The translations under genes were made by a program, and so were the position numbers. Of a DNA stretch of 64,000 nucleotides, positions 10,721-22,004 are shown piece by piece. The DNA comes from Callorhinus ursinus (Eukaryota; Chordata; Mammalia; Carnivora; Otariidae), in contig NW_020312858.1 in assembly GCF_003265705.1 (NCBI RefSeq), forward strand, positions 6,208,596-6,272,595, in the 5' to 3' direction. Numbering within the stretch: position 1 is the stretch's first letter; each line of letters opens with the position of its first letter. Below the pieces are notes generated by a model, which worked only from the letters and a program-made list of their open reading frames with translations, was not told where the DNA came from and searched no databases.

Positions 10721-11060
10721 GAGGTGCACTAAACCAAATAATGAGGAGTCAGGTTATTCTGATGGGAAAGATGGTGTGATAAGGCTTGGCCAGGCCTTGT
10801 TGGGAGGAAGATAAGGAGAAGAGAGGCATGAGCGTGGAAGTGAGATCAGAAACACTGGGAACAGCTTCAAGAGGGGGCAGGATGATAGTTTAGGGTGTGA
10901 CAAGGCCAGAGGGTAGGGAGTGGCCTAGGACTATGTGTCCAGATGCACCTGCTCATGTCTCTTCCAGCTGCTGAGTCTGATGACCAGGTAACCTGAGTGC
11001 GAGGTTCAGGATGAGTCAGCATAGATGTGTATGTCTAGGTGGCCGTTTATAATCACCTGT
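10721..11060. other. Unassigned, possibly degraded antisense L2
   Basis: Purine-rich, L2-complement-like texture ('gggaggaagataagg', 'gggaacagcttcaag') but no solid landmark. Confidence 0.3.
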
Positions 11061-11064
11061 AGAG

Positions 11065-11225
11065 TCTAGGAAACTTAGTTCTATTTCCCGCTTTTGCTGT
11101 TTTCCCACAATGTGACTATATAACCCACTTCCCTCTCTCCATGTAGATATCTTCAGCTGTAAAATTAAGGAGCTGGGTCAGGTCGTCTCAATGACCCCTC
11201 CCAGCTCTGACACTCTAGGACACTG
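11065..11225 (+). mobile_element. MIR/MIR3-type SINE
   Basis: 'caatgtgactatataaccca' and 'ttcagctgtaaaattaagga', then 'cccctcccagctctgacact' match the MIR3-type 3' end. Confidence 0.65.
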
Positions 11226-11274
11226 AGCCAATTGTCCGCCCGAGCATTCTCCCTGGACAAAAGTAAGTCAAATT

Positions 11275-11385
11275 GGATGATCTATCTTTACTGAGGGCCT
11301 ATAATGTGCCAGGTCATGGGCTAGGTGTCATTATATGCATAGAAGCATTTTATTACAATTATGGGAGTTATTAACATCAAGACGT
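11275..11385 (-). mobile_element. MIR fragment, antisense 5' part
   Basis: 'actgagggcctataatgtgc' and 'aggtcatgggctaggtgtca' match the antisense MIR 'ctactatgtgccaggcactg'. Confidence 0.65.
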
Positions 11386-11785
11386 TCTGAGCCCCACCTC
11401 GACAGCACATCATCACCTCTATTTCTTTCCATGTCTTACTACATTGGTGAAATGGTGCCATCTTCCTAGTGTTCTTGAGCAATCTCAACAGAGATTTCCA
11501 CTTTCTTTTTAGCCTCAGATTGCCTCAGAAACTCCCCTCTGGATTCTACCCTTCTGCAATCCTCTTCCGTTTGTGATATTCCCCGGGGGGACAGGTCTTA
11601 ATCTGTTCTATATGTCATTTCAGACACATTTCCAGCCTTTATCAGGTTGTTGACAGTACCCATGATTCCATCTTGAATCCGGGGCCTGCTAGTATACAGG
11701 GAACTGGGATCAGGAGTAACTCTCGGGGGGTGGTGCTGGCAAGATCTGCACAGGGGCTAGAGACCATCCAAGCAGACTGAATTCC
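11386..11785. other. No recognised feature
   Basis: Unassigned 400 bp. Confidence 0.4.
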
Positions 11786-11789
11786 AGCA

Positions 11790-11847
11790 GCCAGTACTAA
11801 TAATGGTGAACACTCGTTAGGCATATTTTCCAAGCACTGGGTTAGCC
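11790..11847 (-). mobile_element. MIR, antisense, left part
   Basis: 'aacactcgttaggcatattt' then 'ccaagcactgggttagc' is the antisense MIR start. The element is split by MER5A. Confidence 0.65.
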
Positions 11848-12052
11848 CAGTAATTCTCAAGCAGGAATGGTGTCAGGGGATTTGTGGCAATGTCTAGAGA
11901 TACTTTCAGTTGTCACAACTGAGGGGAAGGTGTGCCACCAGCACCTAGTGGGTGTAGGTTGGGGCTAAACATCCTACAATGCACAGGGTGCCCCACACAG
12001 CAAGTGATGATCTAGTCTGAAGTGTCACTACTGCTGGGGTTGAGAAACTTAG
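11848..12052 (+). mobile_element. MER5A-type hAT DNA transposon
   Basis: Starts CAGTAATTCTCAA and ends 'gttgagaaactt', with internal 'tggcaatgtctagagat', 'gttgtcacaactgagggg' and 'aaacatcctacaatgcacag', all diagnostic of MER5A. An imperfect 8-bp duplication GGTTAGCC/GGTTAAAC flanks it, as expected for hAT elements. Non-autonomous and non-coding. Confidence 0.9.
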
Positions 12053-12275
12053 GGTTAAACCCTCTGCATGCATTATCTCATTTAGTCATCAAACCATCCC
12101 TATGAGGCAGCTGCTACTGTTATTACCACCCTCCCCTGTTTAGAGTTGGGGGAGCTGCAGATTAGAGGAGCATGAAGCAATTTACCCCAAGTTCACCAAG
12201 TGGGAGAGTGACAGAGCTAGGCTATGATCCCAAGTTTGGCTGACTCCAAAGCCTGCGTACTTCACTACTTCGTTG
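12053..12275 (-). mobile_element. MIR, antisense, right part
   Basis: 'cattatctcatttagtcatc', 'ctatgaggcagctgctactg' and 'ggctgactccaaagcctgc' continue the MIR interrupted by MER5A. Confidence 0.85.
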
Positions 12276-13425
12276 GGAATGAAAAGGTCGGGCCAACTGA
12301 GCCTGTAGGTCAGGACAAGGAGCATGGCTTGGGAGCTGATTCTCAGAGGTTCCTGAGGGCCCCAGGGCCCCCTAAGGCCCAGTAACTACTACTAAGTCTT
12401 GTTGCCACTGCAGGAGAACATGGAAGCTCAGCCCCCACCTGCTGGGGGCGCAGTCTCCCAGGGGTCCTTGGATTGACCTGGGGGGCTGATCTTGATTGTT
12501 TTCAGCTGAGCTGAACTAGGAGGGCAAGACATCACCCTAGTAACTTCAGCATCAAGTCCCATGGCTCTGACATCACCAACTGTGGAATCAAGTGCGGGGA
12601 GGAGACTCGGACAGCCGGTGGCACATGCTCACAGCCAAGTGAGAGATGTGGCAACGTGCCAGAAGTCAGGTCTCCTCTGATGCTGTCTGCAAACGCACAC
12701 TCAGAATATCGGCACCATGGGAGTTGACCTGTGCACTGGTATCCACTAGGCCCCCGATGATGAATGAACCAACACATCAAATGGGCGAATGGAGACCTCT
12801 TCTATGAGGTCAAACCTTGGAATACAGTGAGAGGGCTGGGCAGAGATCACAGAGGGGAAGGCAGGCCGGGCCTGTGAGGTGATGCTTTGGTGGATGGGAT
12901 AACGCCAAGTCCTCCAGAGGGGTCAGAGAAGAGCAGCTGGAGCTGTATCTTCTAGAACACAAGCCACAGGAGACTGCAGGGAAGTCTGACTCCAAGCACC
13001 GTAGGGGCTTGACTAATTTTTGGACTGCATCATTGGAATGTTTGGCAACCAGGCCTTAAACTCAGCGACCTCCCAGACGCAGGGGTTGCAGAGCCTGCAG
13101 GAGCCTTCTTCCCCACGACATCCCCTGGGTGAGGGTTGAGGTCGCAGATGGACTCAGGAATTTAGTTTATTGTTCCTGAGGTGGAAATAATTCTCCATAT
13201 TCTGGTTTTCCCTTTCTAGGCCCTTTCAAAGACCATATTTATACTGATAAACGGGTGTCATGGAGTCCAGAGAGATCAACTAAAGGCACATAACTCTGGG
13301 AGCTTTCTTGTTGTTATTGTTGTTTTCCTCTAGGAGGAAAGGGGAGGAGGGGATGGGGTGGGAAAGGGAACTGAAAATGGTTTATTTTGGGTTGAGCACT
13401 CTTCATGGTCACGTTAACGAGGTAG
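12276..13425. other. Unassigned stretch; possible conserved AT-rich block at 13155-13300
   Basis: 12433-12452 holds a CTCF-like core (CTGCTGGGGGCGCAG) with two mismatches to the usual motif. 13155-13300 is AT-rich and not repeat-like. No exon seen. Confidence 0.35.
13335..13370 (+). other. G-rich tract with quadruplex potential
   Basis: Contains GGGG, GGGG, GGGG, GGG and GGG runs with loops of 1-4 bases. Confidence 0.6.
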
Positions 13426-13429
13426 CAGA

Positions 13430-13635
13430 GTGATCTGCAATGGTGCCAGGCAGACCTGGCTGGCCAGAGACTCCCTAAACCTCAGTTCACTCCTCGGTAA
13501 AAGGAGATAACACTCGTACCTATTTTCTAGAGTTGCGATTTAATGAGCTAATACATAAGATGGACTCAGTCTAGCAGGGGCTACAGAATAAAGACCTCAC
13601 TAAATGTTTAGCCAGCATTGTTGCCATTTTAAATT
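13430..13635 (+). mobile_element. MIR SINE
   Basis: 'gccaggcagacctggctggc', 'taaacctcagttcactcctc' and 'ataacactcgtacctatttt' follow MIR order, ending 'cactaaatgtttagccagc'. Confidence 0.8.
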
Positions 13636-13639
13636 TATC

Positions 13640-14500
13640 ACTCTTCCCCACCCTGGGAGGTGGGACTCATTGTCCCCATTTATGTATGAGAAAGTCAAGG
13701 CTTGGCGGGGTTCCTGGGGTGCAGCTTTGTTCTCAGTTCCTCCAGCAAGTCTCTGCTGGCCTCCAAGGCCAAGGCAAGTGTCCCCTCTTCATGCGGCCCA
13801 GGCACCTGATCTTCCCTCCCAGCTTGCATTGCAGCATAGAGTGAGAGTCCATTCACAGTCCCAGCCCCTGCCACGCTGTAGGCCCATGAGGACAGCCTCC
13901 GGGCCCAAAGGATCGTTCTCGGCTACGATGGGCGCCGAGCAGAGCATTGGTTCATGGTGAAAGCTGAGGACACGTAGGTCATTCAAGGCCATTGGACCCA
14001 GTGGTCTGCAGTTGGGTTTGCTTCTTCTTACAGTGTGTGTATGTGTGTGTGTTCTTTCTTAGGAATGTGGAGTAAAGTGGGTGGCTGGGGACATCCTTTA
14101 GGTGTCAGCAGGTCTCTTCTCCGGCACAGTGACAATGGCAAACCCAGCCTATTTTCCCTCTCCTTGCTGCCCACCTCTCTCCACCAGTTTCTACACAACC
14201 TAAGATTCCCGAAGAGAGAAAGCCAATGTACCCATCCATGTAGAAGGGATTGGGAGTCAGTTATATGTTTCCTTGGCGCAGAAATACACAAATCACAGTG
14301 GATCCTTGCAAGTGACGGGGAAACAATGGCTGATTTCAGCATAGGGTTCTGAGTCTTTAAACGACTGTCAGTTTTATTCCTTCACTTTTCATTCCTAGCT
14401 CATCCAGTTCTCCCGTATCCCGTGAGGATTGCTCAACACGGGGTCTCGGCCAGCTGACGGAGGGTGAGTCCAATTCCATAGAGGAGCTATTATGAATTAG
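13640..14500. other. Unassigned; short MIR-like piece and GT tract
   Basis: 13640-13700 looks like an antisense MIR scrap ('tcattgtccccatttatgta'). 14033-14052 is a short GT tract. Overlapping open frames of about 105 codons on opposite strands (14028-14352) have no recognised domain. Confidence 0.4.
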
Positions 14501-14504
14501 TTAA

Positions 14505-15445
14505 TCCCATGGTTTGAGCTCCTACTCTGTGCCGGGCCCTGTACTAAGCGCTGAGGGTACAATGCAGGACAAAAGGAGACAAATGCCTGCCCTCCAGAGC
14601 TTATAGTTTGGTGGAAGATAGGGGTGGTTGTCATATAGTCACACTATGGACATACATAATGAATCCAAAACTACACATAAATATAATTGCTCTGGAGGAA
14701 AAAAATAGTTCCATGAGGACTTGACCTAGATTAGATGATCAAAGAACAGTTCCCTTAGGAGGTAAAACTGGGCAGAGATCTGAAGAATGGATAGGAGGTG
14801 GTGGATAGAATGTTCCAGACAAAGGAAACAGCTTGTGCAGAGTCTCTGTGGAGACCTGGAATAAACAAAGGCCTTAGGGTGAGAACGTGGAAGTGGAAGG
14901 TGCACAGGGTGTAAGCCAGGCTGGAAAGGCAGGCAGTGGTGGACGGTGTGGGGTCTTGTAGGCTAAGGTTAGTATTTGGCTTCAAGCCTAAGAAAAGTGG
15001 GAAGCCACAGGAGGGGATTTAGAAGCTGGGATGCAATTTGATTTATTTCTTTAAAAGATTGTTCTGGCTGCTGTGGGAAAACGAAGAGTTGCCTGAGTGC
15101 ATATGGGGAGACCAGTAAGGAGACAAAGCTGGTTGTCCAGGGAAAGGCAACTGTTGCTTGGACACAAAGGGGTGGCAGAGATGGGGAGCAGAATGTAGGC
15201 TTTGGAGGTAGCAATGTGGGGCTCGGGGCAAAGGGAGTTGTCAATGGAGACTTCCAGTTTTCTGGTTTGGTAACTGGAAGGGTGGTGGTCCCACTTTGGG
15301 ACACCAATGATGCTAACAGAAGGTGAGGTTGAGGGGTGGAGGGAGGCAGACGAAGAAGGTGGCCTTGGACTCAGTGAGCTTCAGGGCCTGCGGGACATCC
15401 GAGTGTAGATGCTAGTAGGCAGTTAGACGTATGTGTGTGCCCCTC
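14505..15445 (-). mobile_element. L2 LINE, long antisense fragment
   Basis: About 940 bp with many L2-complement landmarks in order: 'ctgtgccgggccctgtacta', 'cctgccctccagagcttata', 'cagacaaaggaaacagcttg', 'gtggggtcttgtaggctaag', 'tgggaagccacaggagggga', 'attgttctggctgctgtggg' and 'gctagtaggcagttagacg'. No intact frame. Confidence 0.85.
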
Positions 15446-15860
15446 TCGCTCTGCAGTTCTCCTGAGAACTGATCCTGGAACTCTTTAGGACTCAGCTTCA
15501 TTTCTCTGTTGCTGCTGAGGTTTGACCAGGCCATAGTTAAGCCACTTGAGTTCCTTTTCTCTCACATTAAGGTTTTTGAGTGAGAAAATGTGGCCCTCCC
15601 AAGAAGAGGTAAACCTGGTTCTATTTATTACCACTGGTAAGGAGATGAGATGAAATGCCAACACGACAGGGCTCCCAGGTGAGCCCTGAGACTACGTATC
15701 CCTGAGAGAGGCCTCTGAGCCTGGGTCTGGGAGAGCTTTGTCTCACTTGCATGGAGCCGGTGGGAAGGGTTCTCCTGAGTAGGAGGTGGCATCTATCTTT
15801 ACCCTGGCCAAGCAAATGTACATCTTTCTTTTATCATTTTCAATAATGTCATTCATCTAT
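15446..15860. other. No recognised feature
   Basis: Gap between two antisense L2 fragments. Nothing recognised. Confidence 0.4.
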
Positions 15861-15869
15861 TTACGGATT

Positions 15870-16475
15870 TATTTAGCCACCTTTTATTGAGCATACTGAT
15901 TTAGATTCTGGACACAGAGGATAAGACAGATGGAGTCTCAGCTCTCATGAAGATTGCACACCAGTTGGGGAGACAGGCAACAATCAAGGAAACGAATATG
16001 CAAACAAGGTAATTTCCAATGACTTTAGGGAAAGCATCTCTGAGGAGGGACATTGGAGGGAAGCCTGATGAATGAGCCAGCCAGTCATGCAAAGGGCCGG
16101 GCAGCGATGGGGGACAGCTGTGGGGCACCCACGTGTAGGTCGCAAAGATACATGTTTGAGGAAAAGGAAAGAGGCCAGGGTGCCACCTCAGCAAGCAAGG
16201 GGGAGCGTGATAGGAGATGAGATTGTGGAGGCCACAGGGGCTGGACCATGTAGCCTATGGTGGATTTTGTTCTAAGTGGATTGGGAAGGATGGAAGGCTT
16301 TAAAGCAGGGAATGATCTGTCTTGATTTGTCACCTAAAAAGATCACTCTGGCTGCTATGTAGAAAATACGTTGTTGGAAGGCCAAGGGTAGACGTAAGGA
16401 GTCCAGTGAGGAGGATGTTGCAATTCTCCTTGGGAGAGGTGCTGGGGCCCGGACCAAGGTGGTGGTGGCAGCCAT
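15870..16475 (-). mobile_element. L2 LINE, antisense
   Basis: Same landmarks as the preceding L2, again in order: 'attgagcatactgattta', 'catgcaaagggccgggcagc', 'ggaccatgtagcctatggtg' and 'gatcactctggctgctatgt'. Because it restarts from the L2 3' end, it is a separate insertion. Confidence 0.85.
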
Positions 16476-16715
16476 TGGCTCTGAAGCCTTTCTTCTGTGT
16501 GCTTACATGAATGACAAATGTCCCATGCCCAGAGGGACTCTGTAATTAATTCTGTCATCCATTGCTCACCATAGCTACCACTGTGGGTCTTTCCAAAACA
16601 AAGAAGGGTGAATGAGTAAATTTCTATTAAGTAATCTGTAAGTTTCATTTCTCTTATAGTTTAGCATCATTGGTGGTTGTTGTTTTTTTTTTCCACCAAC
16701 TAAATCACTGATCAT

Positions 16716-17044
16716 TGTGATGGTTAATTTTATGGGTCAACTTGAGCAGGTCATGAGGAGCCCAGATATTTGATCAAACTTTCTTTTGGGTGTTTCTGTG
16801 AAGGTTTTTTCGAATGAGATGAAATTTAAATTGGTAGACTGAGAAAAGTAGATTGTCTTCCCAAATGTGGGTGGGCCTCATCCAATCAGTCGAAGACCTC
16901 AGTCAATCAGTTGAATAGAACAAAAAGGCAGAGTAAGACAGAATTCTTTCTTGCCTGACAGCCTTTGAACTGGAACATCAGCCTTATCCCTGCCTTTGGA
17001 CTCAGAGAGAAACATTGGTTTTCCCTGGGTCTTGAGCCTGGTAA
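16716..17044 (+). mobile_element. LTR-like repeat, left part
   Basis: Starts TGTGATGGTTAATTTTATGG, then 'ggtcaacttgagcaggtca', 'gtgggcctcatccaatcag' and 'gaatagaacaaaaaggcag'. This is an abundant mammalian TG...CA repeat whose name I cannot give with certainty. It is split by the L1 at 17045-17699. Confidence 0.75.
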
Positions 17045-17699
17045 GCTTTTATTTATTTATTTTTATTATTATGTTATGTTAATCACCATACATCACATCA
17101 TTAGTTTTTGATGTAGTGTTCCATGATTCGTTGTTTGTGTATATAACACCCAGTGCTCCACGCAGAACGTGCCCTCCTTAATACCCATCACCAGGCTAAC
17201 CCATCCCCCCACGCTCCTCCCCTCTAGAACCTTCAGTTTGTTTTTCAGAGTCCATCATCTCTCCTGGTTCGTCTCCCCCTCCGACTTACTCCCCTTCATT
17301 CTTCCCCTCCTGCTATCTTCTTCTTTTCCTTTTTTCTTAAAATATGTTGCGTTATTTGTTTCAGAAGTACAGATCTGTGATTCAACAGTCCTGCACAATT
17401 CACAGCGCTCACCATAGCACATACCCTCCCCAATGTCTATCACCCAGCCATCCCATCCCTCCCACCCCCAACCACTCCAGTAACACTCAGTTTGTTTCCT
17501 GAGATTAAGAATTCCTCATATCAGTGAGGTCATGTGATACATGTCTTTCTCTGATTGACTTATTTCACTCAGCATAACACCCTCCAGTTCCATCCATGTC
17601 GTTGCAAATGGCAAGATCTCATTCCTTTGGATGGCTGCATAATATTCCATTGTGTATATATACCACATCTTCTTTATCCAGTCATCTGTCGATGGACAT
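17045..17699 (-). mobile_element. Young 5'-truncated carnivore L1, antisense
   Basis: Antisense L1 3' end. It starts with the A-tail complement and runs through the 3'UTR complement ('gtagtgttccatgattcg', 'gtgctccacgcagaacgtgc') and the ORF2 end ('gacttatttcactcagcata', 'gcataatattccattgtg'). It is truncated after 'cgatggacat'. A perfect 14-bp duplication CTTGAGCCTGGTAA lies at 17031-17044 and 17700-17713. Sequence divergence looks low. Confidence 0.96.
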
Positions 17700-17713
17700 C
17701 TTGAGCCTGGTAA

Positions 17714-18100
17714 CTTTTAGATGGAAATTATACCCTCAGTTTTCCTGATTCTCAGGCCTTGGGACTCAGGCTGGAACTAAACCATTGGCTCTTTTGGATC
17801 TCCAACTTCCAGATTCACCCTGCAAATCTTAGAACTTTCCTGTGTCCACAACCACTTGAATCAATTCCTTATAATAAATGTAATAAGAATAATACTAAAT
17901 ATATATACACACACACAAAGAGGTTTATTATAAGGAATTGACTCTGTCTATATGTTCTTTCTACACACATATGTAGGCAGAAGGAATAAATATACAAATA
18001 TATATGTATACACCCAGAGATTTCTTATATGTATATACATATACAGACCCAAGCACACATTCTATTGGTCTGTTTCTCTGGGGAAAACTGACCCACGTAA
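17714..18100 (+). mobile_element. LTR-like repeat, right part
   Basis: Continues the element with 'ccattggctcttttggatct', 'caattccttataataaatg' and the terminal 'ctattggtctgtttctctgg'. The AT-rich simple-repeat middle carries an extra inverted copy of its own 'ttccttataataaa' segment (17861-17941). Confidence 0.75.
17861..17941. repeat. Perfect 18-bp inverted repeat with 45-bp loop
   Basis: Arms at 17861-17878 and 17924-17941 are exact complements. The loop is AT-rich and contains a short (AC)n. It lies within the LTR tail. Confidence 0.95.
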
Positions 18101-18339
18101 TGAACCAATGCTTTGTGTTATCATCGGGAAGACCTCTGGGCACGGAGGTGGTTCTGCAGTCTAGATCTGGTAACAAACACCTAGGTTTTGGGAAGATTGA
18201 GCTATATTTTCAAAAGCATGAAAAGGCATGATTTGTTTAGGAAAAGCCAGATAGTTCGTGGTGCCCAGATCGTAGTTTCATGCTAGGAGCAGTGATTCAG
18301 CAGGAGGCGGCATAGGGAGAGGAGGGTGGGAAGGCTTTG

Positions 18340-18680
18340 CCGGGACGGGATTTGGCAACAGTAAGGAGCTAAAGAAGGCTCTGGAGCAGAGGACTGACAC
18401 ACTTAAAGGCATACTCGGGAAAGGCTCCCCTGGTTGCAGTGAGAAAGGCCTAGAGAAGGTGAGGCAGGGAGCAGGATTGGGAATCTGCCACCATAATCCC
18501 AGGGAGCAAGGAGCAGCCCCTGGATTCAGGCCTGAGTGTGAGGATAGAAGGGACGCTTAGAGGTGCTGGTGGCAGGGCTTGGTGGCGGTTGGACATGGAG
18601 AGAGCGGGAGGCACAGACGGGGAGGATTCCAAGGTTTCTGGCTTGAATAACTGGGAGGACGGCATCAATGGGACCATTGA
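18340..18680 (-). mobile_element. L2 fragment, antisense
   Basis: 'ggctctggagcagaggactg' and 'ggttgcagtgagaaagg', then 'gaggattccaaggtttctgg' and 'gaataactgggaggacggca' follow the L2 complement. Confidence 0.7.
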
Positions 18681-18769
18681 TTATTACAATCGAGAAAGCT
18701 CCTTATTTCTATGTCTTATAAAATAAATCAGAAAGACGTTGTTAGAGATTGTTTTCCACTCCCTCCTGT

Positions 18770-19180
18770 ATCTTTGCAGCTCCTGTCATCAAAAGATGGA
18801 GTCTCATTTCCCCTCCCCTTGCATCTGGGCTGGCCTGGGACTTGCTTTGGCGCAGAGGCGTGGTGGACGGGGTGGCACGGCAGGTCCGAAACGAGGCTTC
18901 AAGGGGCCGTGTCAGAACCCTGTTCAGCCATGGTGTGAACAGCGCTAGCCTGCTGCATTCTGAGACACGCTGTGAAGCTGAGATGAGCCATGCCACCGCG
19001 GCCGTCCTGGGGCAGCCAGCCCCTGGCTGATGAGCCTCCCTGCCTGACGTCTCTGAGTGGGCTCAGCCAAGGAGAGCTGCCCAGCTAAGCCCGGCCCAAG
19101 TGGCGAGCCACAGAATCATGAGCAGAAGAGATGACTGTTGTTTCAAGCCACTAAGCTGTTGGGTGGCCAGTTGGACAGCA
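18770..19180 (+). mobile_element. Old LTR remnant (MaLR/ERVL-like)
   Basis: 'ggcctgggacttgctttggc' and 'gttgtttcaagccactaag' are typical of old mammalian LTRs. The middle is GC-rich and diverged. Confidence 0.45.
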
Positions 19181-19605
19181 CGAGGGAAGTGGTACAGGGA
19201 TTTATGAAGTAGGCATAAAGCTAAAGTCAACGGGGGATGGTGTGTGGCTATTATATAAGCTTTACTGCACTCTGCGGGCGTTCATGAGGGTGAAATGAGA
19301 ATAAGAAAGCCCCTTGGTTCACCCTCTCATAAAGTTCTTAGAATAGTTTGTTTAAGGAATCCGTCAGTGTACATTTTTCCAGAAAATTCATTTTGCCCCC
19401 CCCTGATGACCTTAGTCCTCATCCCTGTCAAAATGGGGCTGTGCCCTATTTGAAGACGAACAGTCCTGGAGCATCCAGAACTTTCCTGGTTTTGGCACCC
19501 AAAGTCCCACATCCTGAGAAACCCATCAGCCTCAGACAAACAGGGACAGTGGGTCACCCTATTGTGCTTTGCCGCTTGCAAGTTCATGTTCACCCACTGG
19601 CTTCA
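19181..19605. other. No recognised feature
   Basis: Unassigned. Confidence 0.4.
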
Positions 19606-19608
19606 GAC

Positions 19609-19634
19609 GGGGGGCGGTGGGGGCTGGGCGGGGG
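19609..19634 (+). other. Strong G-quadruplex motif
   Basis: G6, G5, G3 and G5 runs with loops of 1-4 bases in a locally G-rich stretch (19609-19640). Confidence 0.75.
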
Positions 19635-19639
19635 CGGTG

Positions 19640-19790
19640 GTTTGCTGTTGCCCCTTTGATAGACAGGGAAGCTGAGATCCAGCAAGTCTGAAATGCCCCT
19701 CGGACCACCCAGCTGGAAGGCAGCCAGGAGAGGAGCTGAACCCAAGGCGGCCTGATGCTCATACCTGAGCCTGTTATTGTACACCTGCTA
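19640..19790 (-). mobile_element. MIR fragment, antisense
   Basis: 'tgatagacagggaagctgag', 'gaccacccagctggaaggca' and 'ctgaacccaaggcggcctga' follow the antisense MIR. Confidence 0.65.
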
Positions 19791-21185
19791 TGTTGGGGTA
19801 GTGACACCAGCCCCTTATGGCCCGGCTGTGGAAGTGAGGAGCTGCACCCCAGACACACTCCAGCATGCCAACACCTCTCCAACTGGATCATTTTCAAACG
19901 TATCGTTCGAGGTCTGACACCAGGAGAGAAGAGCTCACGGCTTATTTCGTAGCTCACTCTACGGAGAGAGGTGACTCAGGCCACAGCCAACCCTGACCCT
20001 ACCCTCTGAGGCCAGAGTTGCTGTCAGTTCCGATCTGACAATGGCAATGCGGATGCGACTCGGCTCCAGAGAGAGACTTCGGAGAATCCAGAAAAAGATG
20101 AGGCAGGCAAGGGGGACAGGGACAGGAATAGAGAACTGGTTTCGTCTCTTTCAGGAACTGTGTGGATTCTTGATCGTGAACTCTTTGTTTGAAAAGAAAA
20201 TCCATTTTTCATACATTCAGAATTCCAAGCTGTCGAACATTTCCTCCCGTGATGAGACGCATTCAGAACAAAAACGTGCAGCCTGATTTGTCTTTCCCTG
20301 AAATCAAAGGCACTGTTCTAAAGAGACTGCGCTCGCCACACAAAGGTAGCAGATGTTTGCTGAGATTGAGCCGCACAAGCATCCACACGTTCAATCTTGG
20401 GAGCATTTCGGTTTTTGAAAAGAGGAACAGTTTTGTGTCATTCCGCGATGCATGGAAGCTTCTGGTACTGGTGCTCAGGTGGGGTGTGGGTGAGGGCGAG
20501 TTTGATCCAGAACGCTCGGCAGGGGAGGACGGGGTAGGACGCACCACGTCATCAGGTGCCCATTGAGCACCCAGTGTCCACCCAAGATGGTGTTAGGGGC
20601 AGCAGCTGGGGGTGCAGGGCCTGCAGGGTGCCATGATCTTAATTCTCGCCAGCAAAGAGTTTCTAAGTCTAAGACTTCCTACACTCACAGCTTCAGAAAG
20701 CCGATTCTAAAGCTGAACTAGCTTTTAACTTCCCAGGTGTATTTCCCTTCTGTCATTCTCGCCTCTCCCAGATTTCTCCCTGTCCCTCATCCCTGGGACG
20801 TGATCAGTCACAGAAACCTGCATATTCTATTCCCCCCAAATGGAATTCAGAATCCATCCCGTTTCCATTTGCAGTGCAGATCTCATCCCTTCTCCTCACG
20901 ACCAAGGCACCAGAAACACCCCGGTTATGTGTGTGTATACCCCCCCCCAAGCTGTTTTGCAATGATCCGTTCAGAGGTCATACCAGGAGCTCCTGGAGGT
21001 TAGGTTCACCTTGACTTTCTCAGTAGCCAGCGCAGGGTCTGGTATCTTCCTGGGGTTCATCGATATGCATGAGTGAATGAGGAAGTAAGAATGTAAGTGA
21101 TGGGATATTCCTTAACCATCGCCCACCATGCCCTTCAGAGCCCTCTGTCTTTGTTCCCACAGCCCTCTTTTTTTTTTTTTTTAAC
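19791..21185. other. Long unassigned stretch
   Basis: 1.4 kb with no repeat I can name, apart from a run of Ts at 21170-21182. Open frames of up to 125 codons (20189-20566) have no recognised domain. It could hold single-copy conserved sequence. Confidence 0.35.
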
Positions 21186-21189
21186 TTGC

Positions 21190-21330
21190 CAACTCCTATT
21201 CATCCTTCAAGATCCAGTGCCCATGTTGCCTCCTCCAGGAAGTCTTCCTGACATCCTCAGCCTGTGCAGCTTATTCATTTCTCCCTCTGCGCTTCTACAA
21301 CATTTCTGACGCATGTGCACAGCAGAATGC
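21190..21330 (+). mobile_element. L2 3'-end fragment
   Basis: 'ccaactcctattcatccttc', 'agatccagtgcccatgttgc' and 'aggaagtcttcctgacat' match L2 closely. Confidence 0.85.
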
Positions 21331-21334
21331 ATAC

Positions 21335-21855
21335 TTTAATGACTAATGTGTCTGAGTTCTTGCTTGTCCCTGCCAGAGATGGCAAGTCGATTTAGCTTCA
21401 CAACTCTGTTCTGCCTGATGCTGCTGCCTGAGGCAGTGTTGAGCTAGATTCTGAGGGTGCCTTTGCAGCAGTATATTCATATATACATAATGTTTCTATT
21501 TTATATAATACCTATAATTTTTCAGTGTATTAGAAGGAGCAGGCCCATTTCCTCACCAATGAAGTAAATCTAAAGAACAGGACATCAGTCATAAAAGGCA
21601 GTGATGCAGACAGGCACATGTGGGTCAGCCTGCCATCTGGTGTGGCTTCTGGAAGATGAAGCCTGGTTAGCGTAGAGAGGCTAAGGATTGCTGATCCCAA
21701 GGCCTGGGTGGGGAAGGTGTGTGAAGCCACCCTTTAGCTTCTGTTATGTTCCCTGTGCAAGATGGTGGCTAAGAGGGGAAGTTCTCTTGATTCTCAGCTT
21801 ACTCCATGCCAGGGAGGTGCTGGGCACAAGGCACCAAACTCTGATAGTTACGGGG
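21335..21855. other. No recognised feature
   Basis: Includes AT-rich 21470-21530. Otherwise unassigned. Confidence 0.4.
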
Positions 21856-21859
21856 GTAG

Positions 21860-21985
21860 ACTTTAGCTTTAGAAAAATTGGGTTAGAATCCCCACTCTGT
21901 CATCTCCAGTTGTACGATTTGGGGCAAGTTGCCTAGCTTTCCGAAGCCCCAATTTCCTTAAAGGGAAAGGGCTCTTCATACTAAG
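21860..21985 (+). mobile_element. MIR SINE
   Basis: 'gggttagaatccccactctg' and 'gatttggggcaagttgccta' match the MIR core. Confidence 0.8.
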
Positions 21986-22004
21986 TCAGCCTCTGTAGAG
22001 TTGC

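Noticed and set aside
12433..12452. CTCF-like core
   Set aside because: Two mismatches at informative positions. Not listed as a site without binding data.
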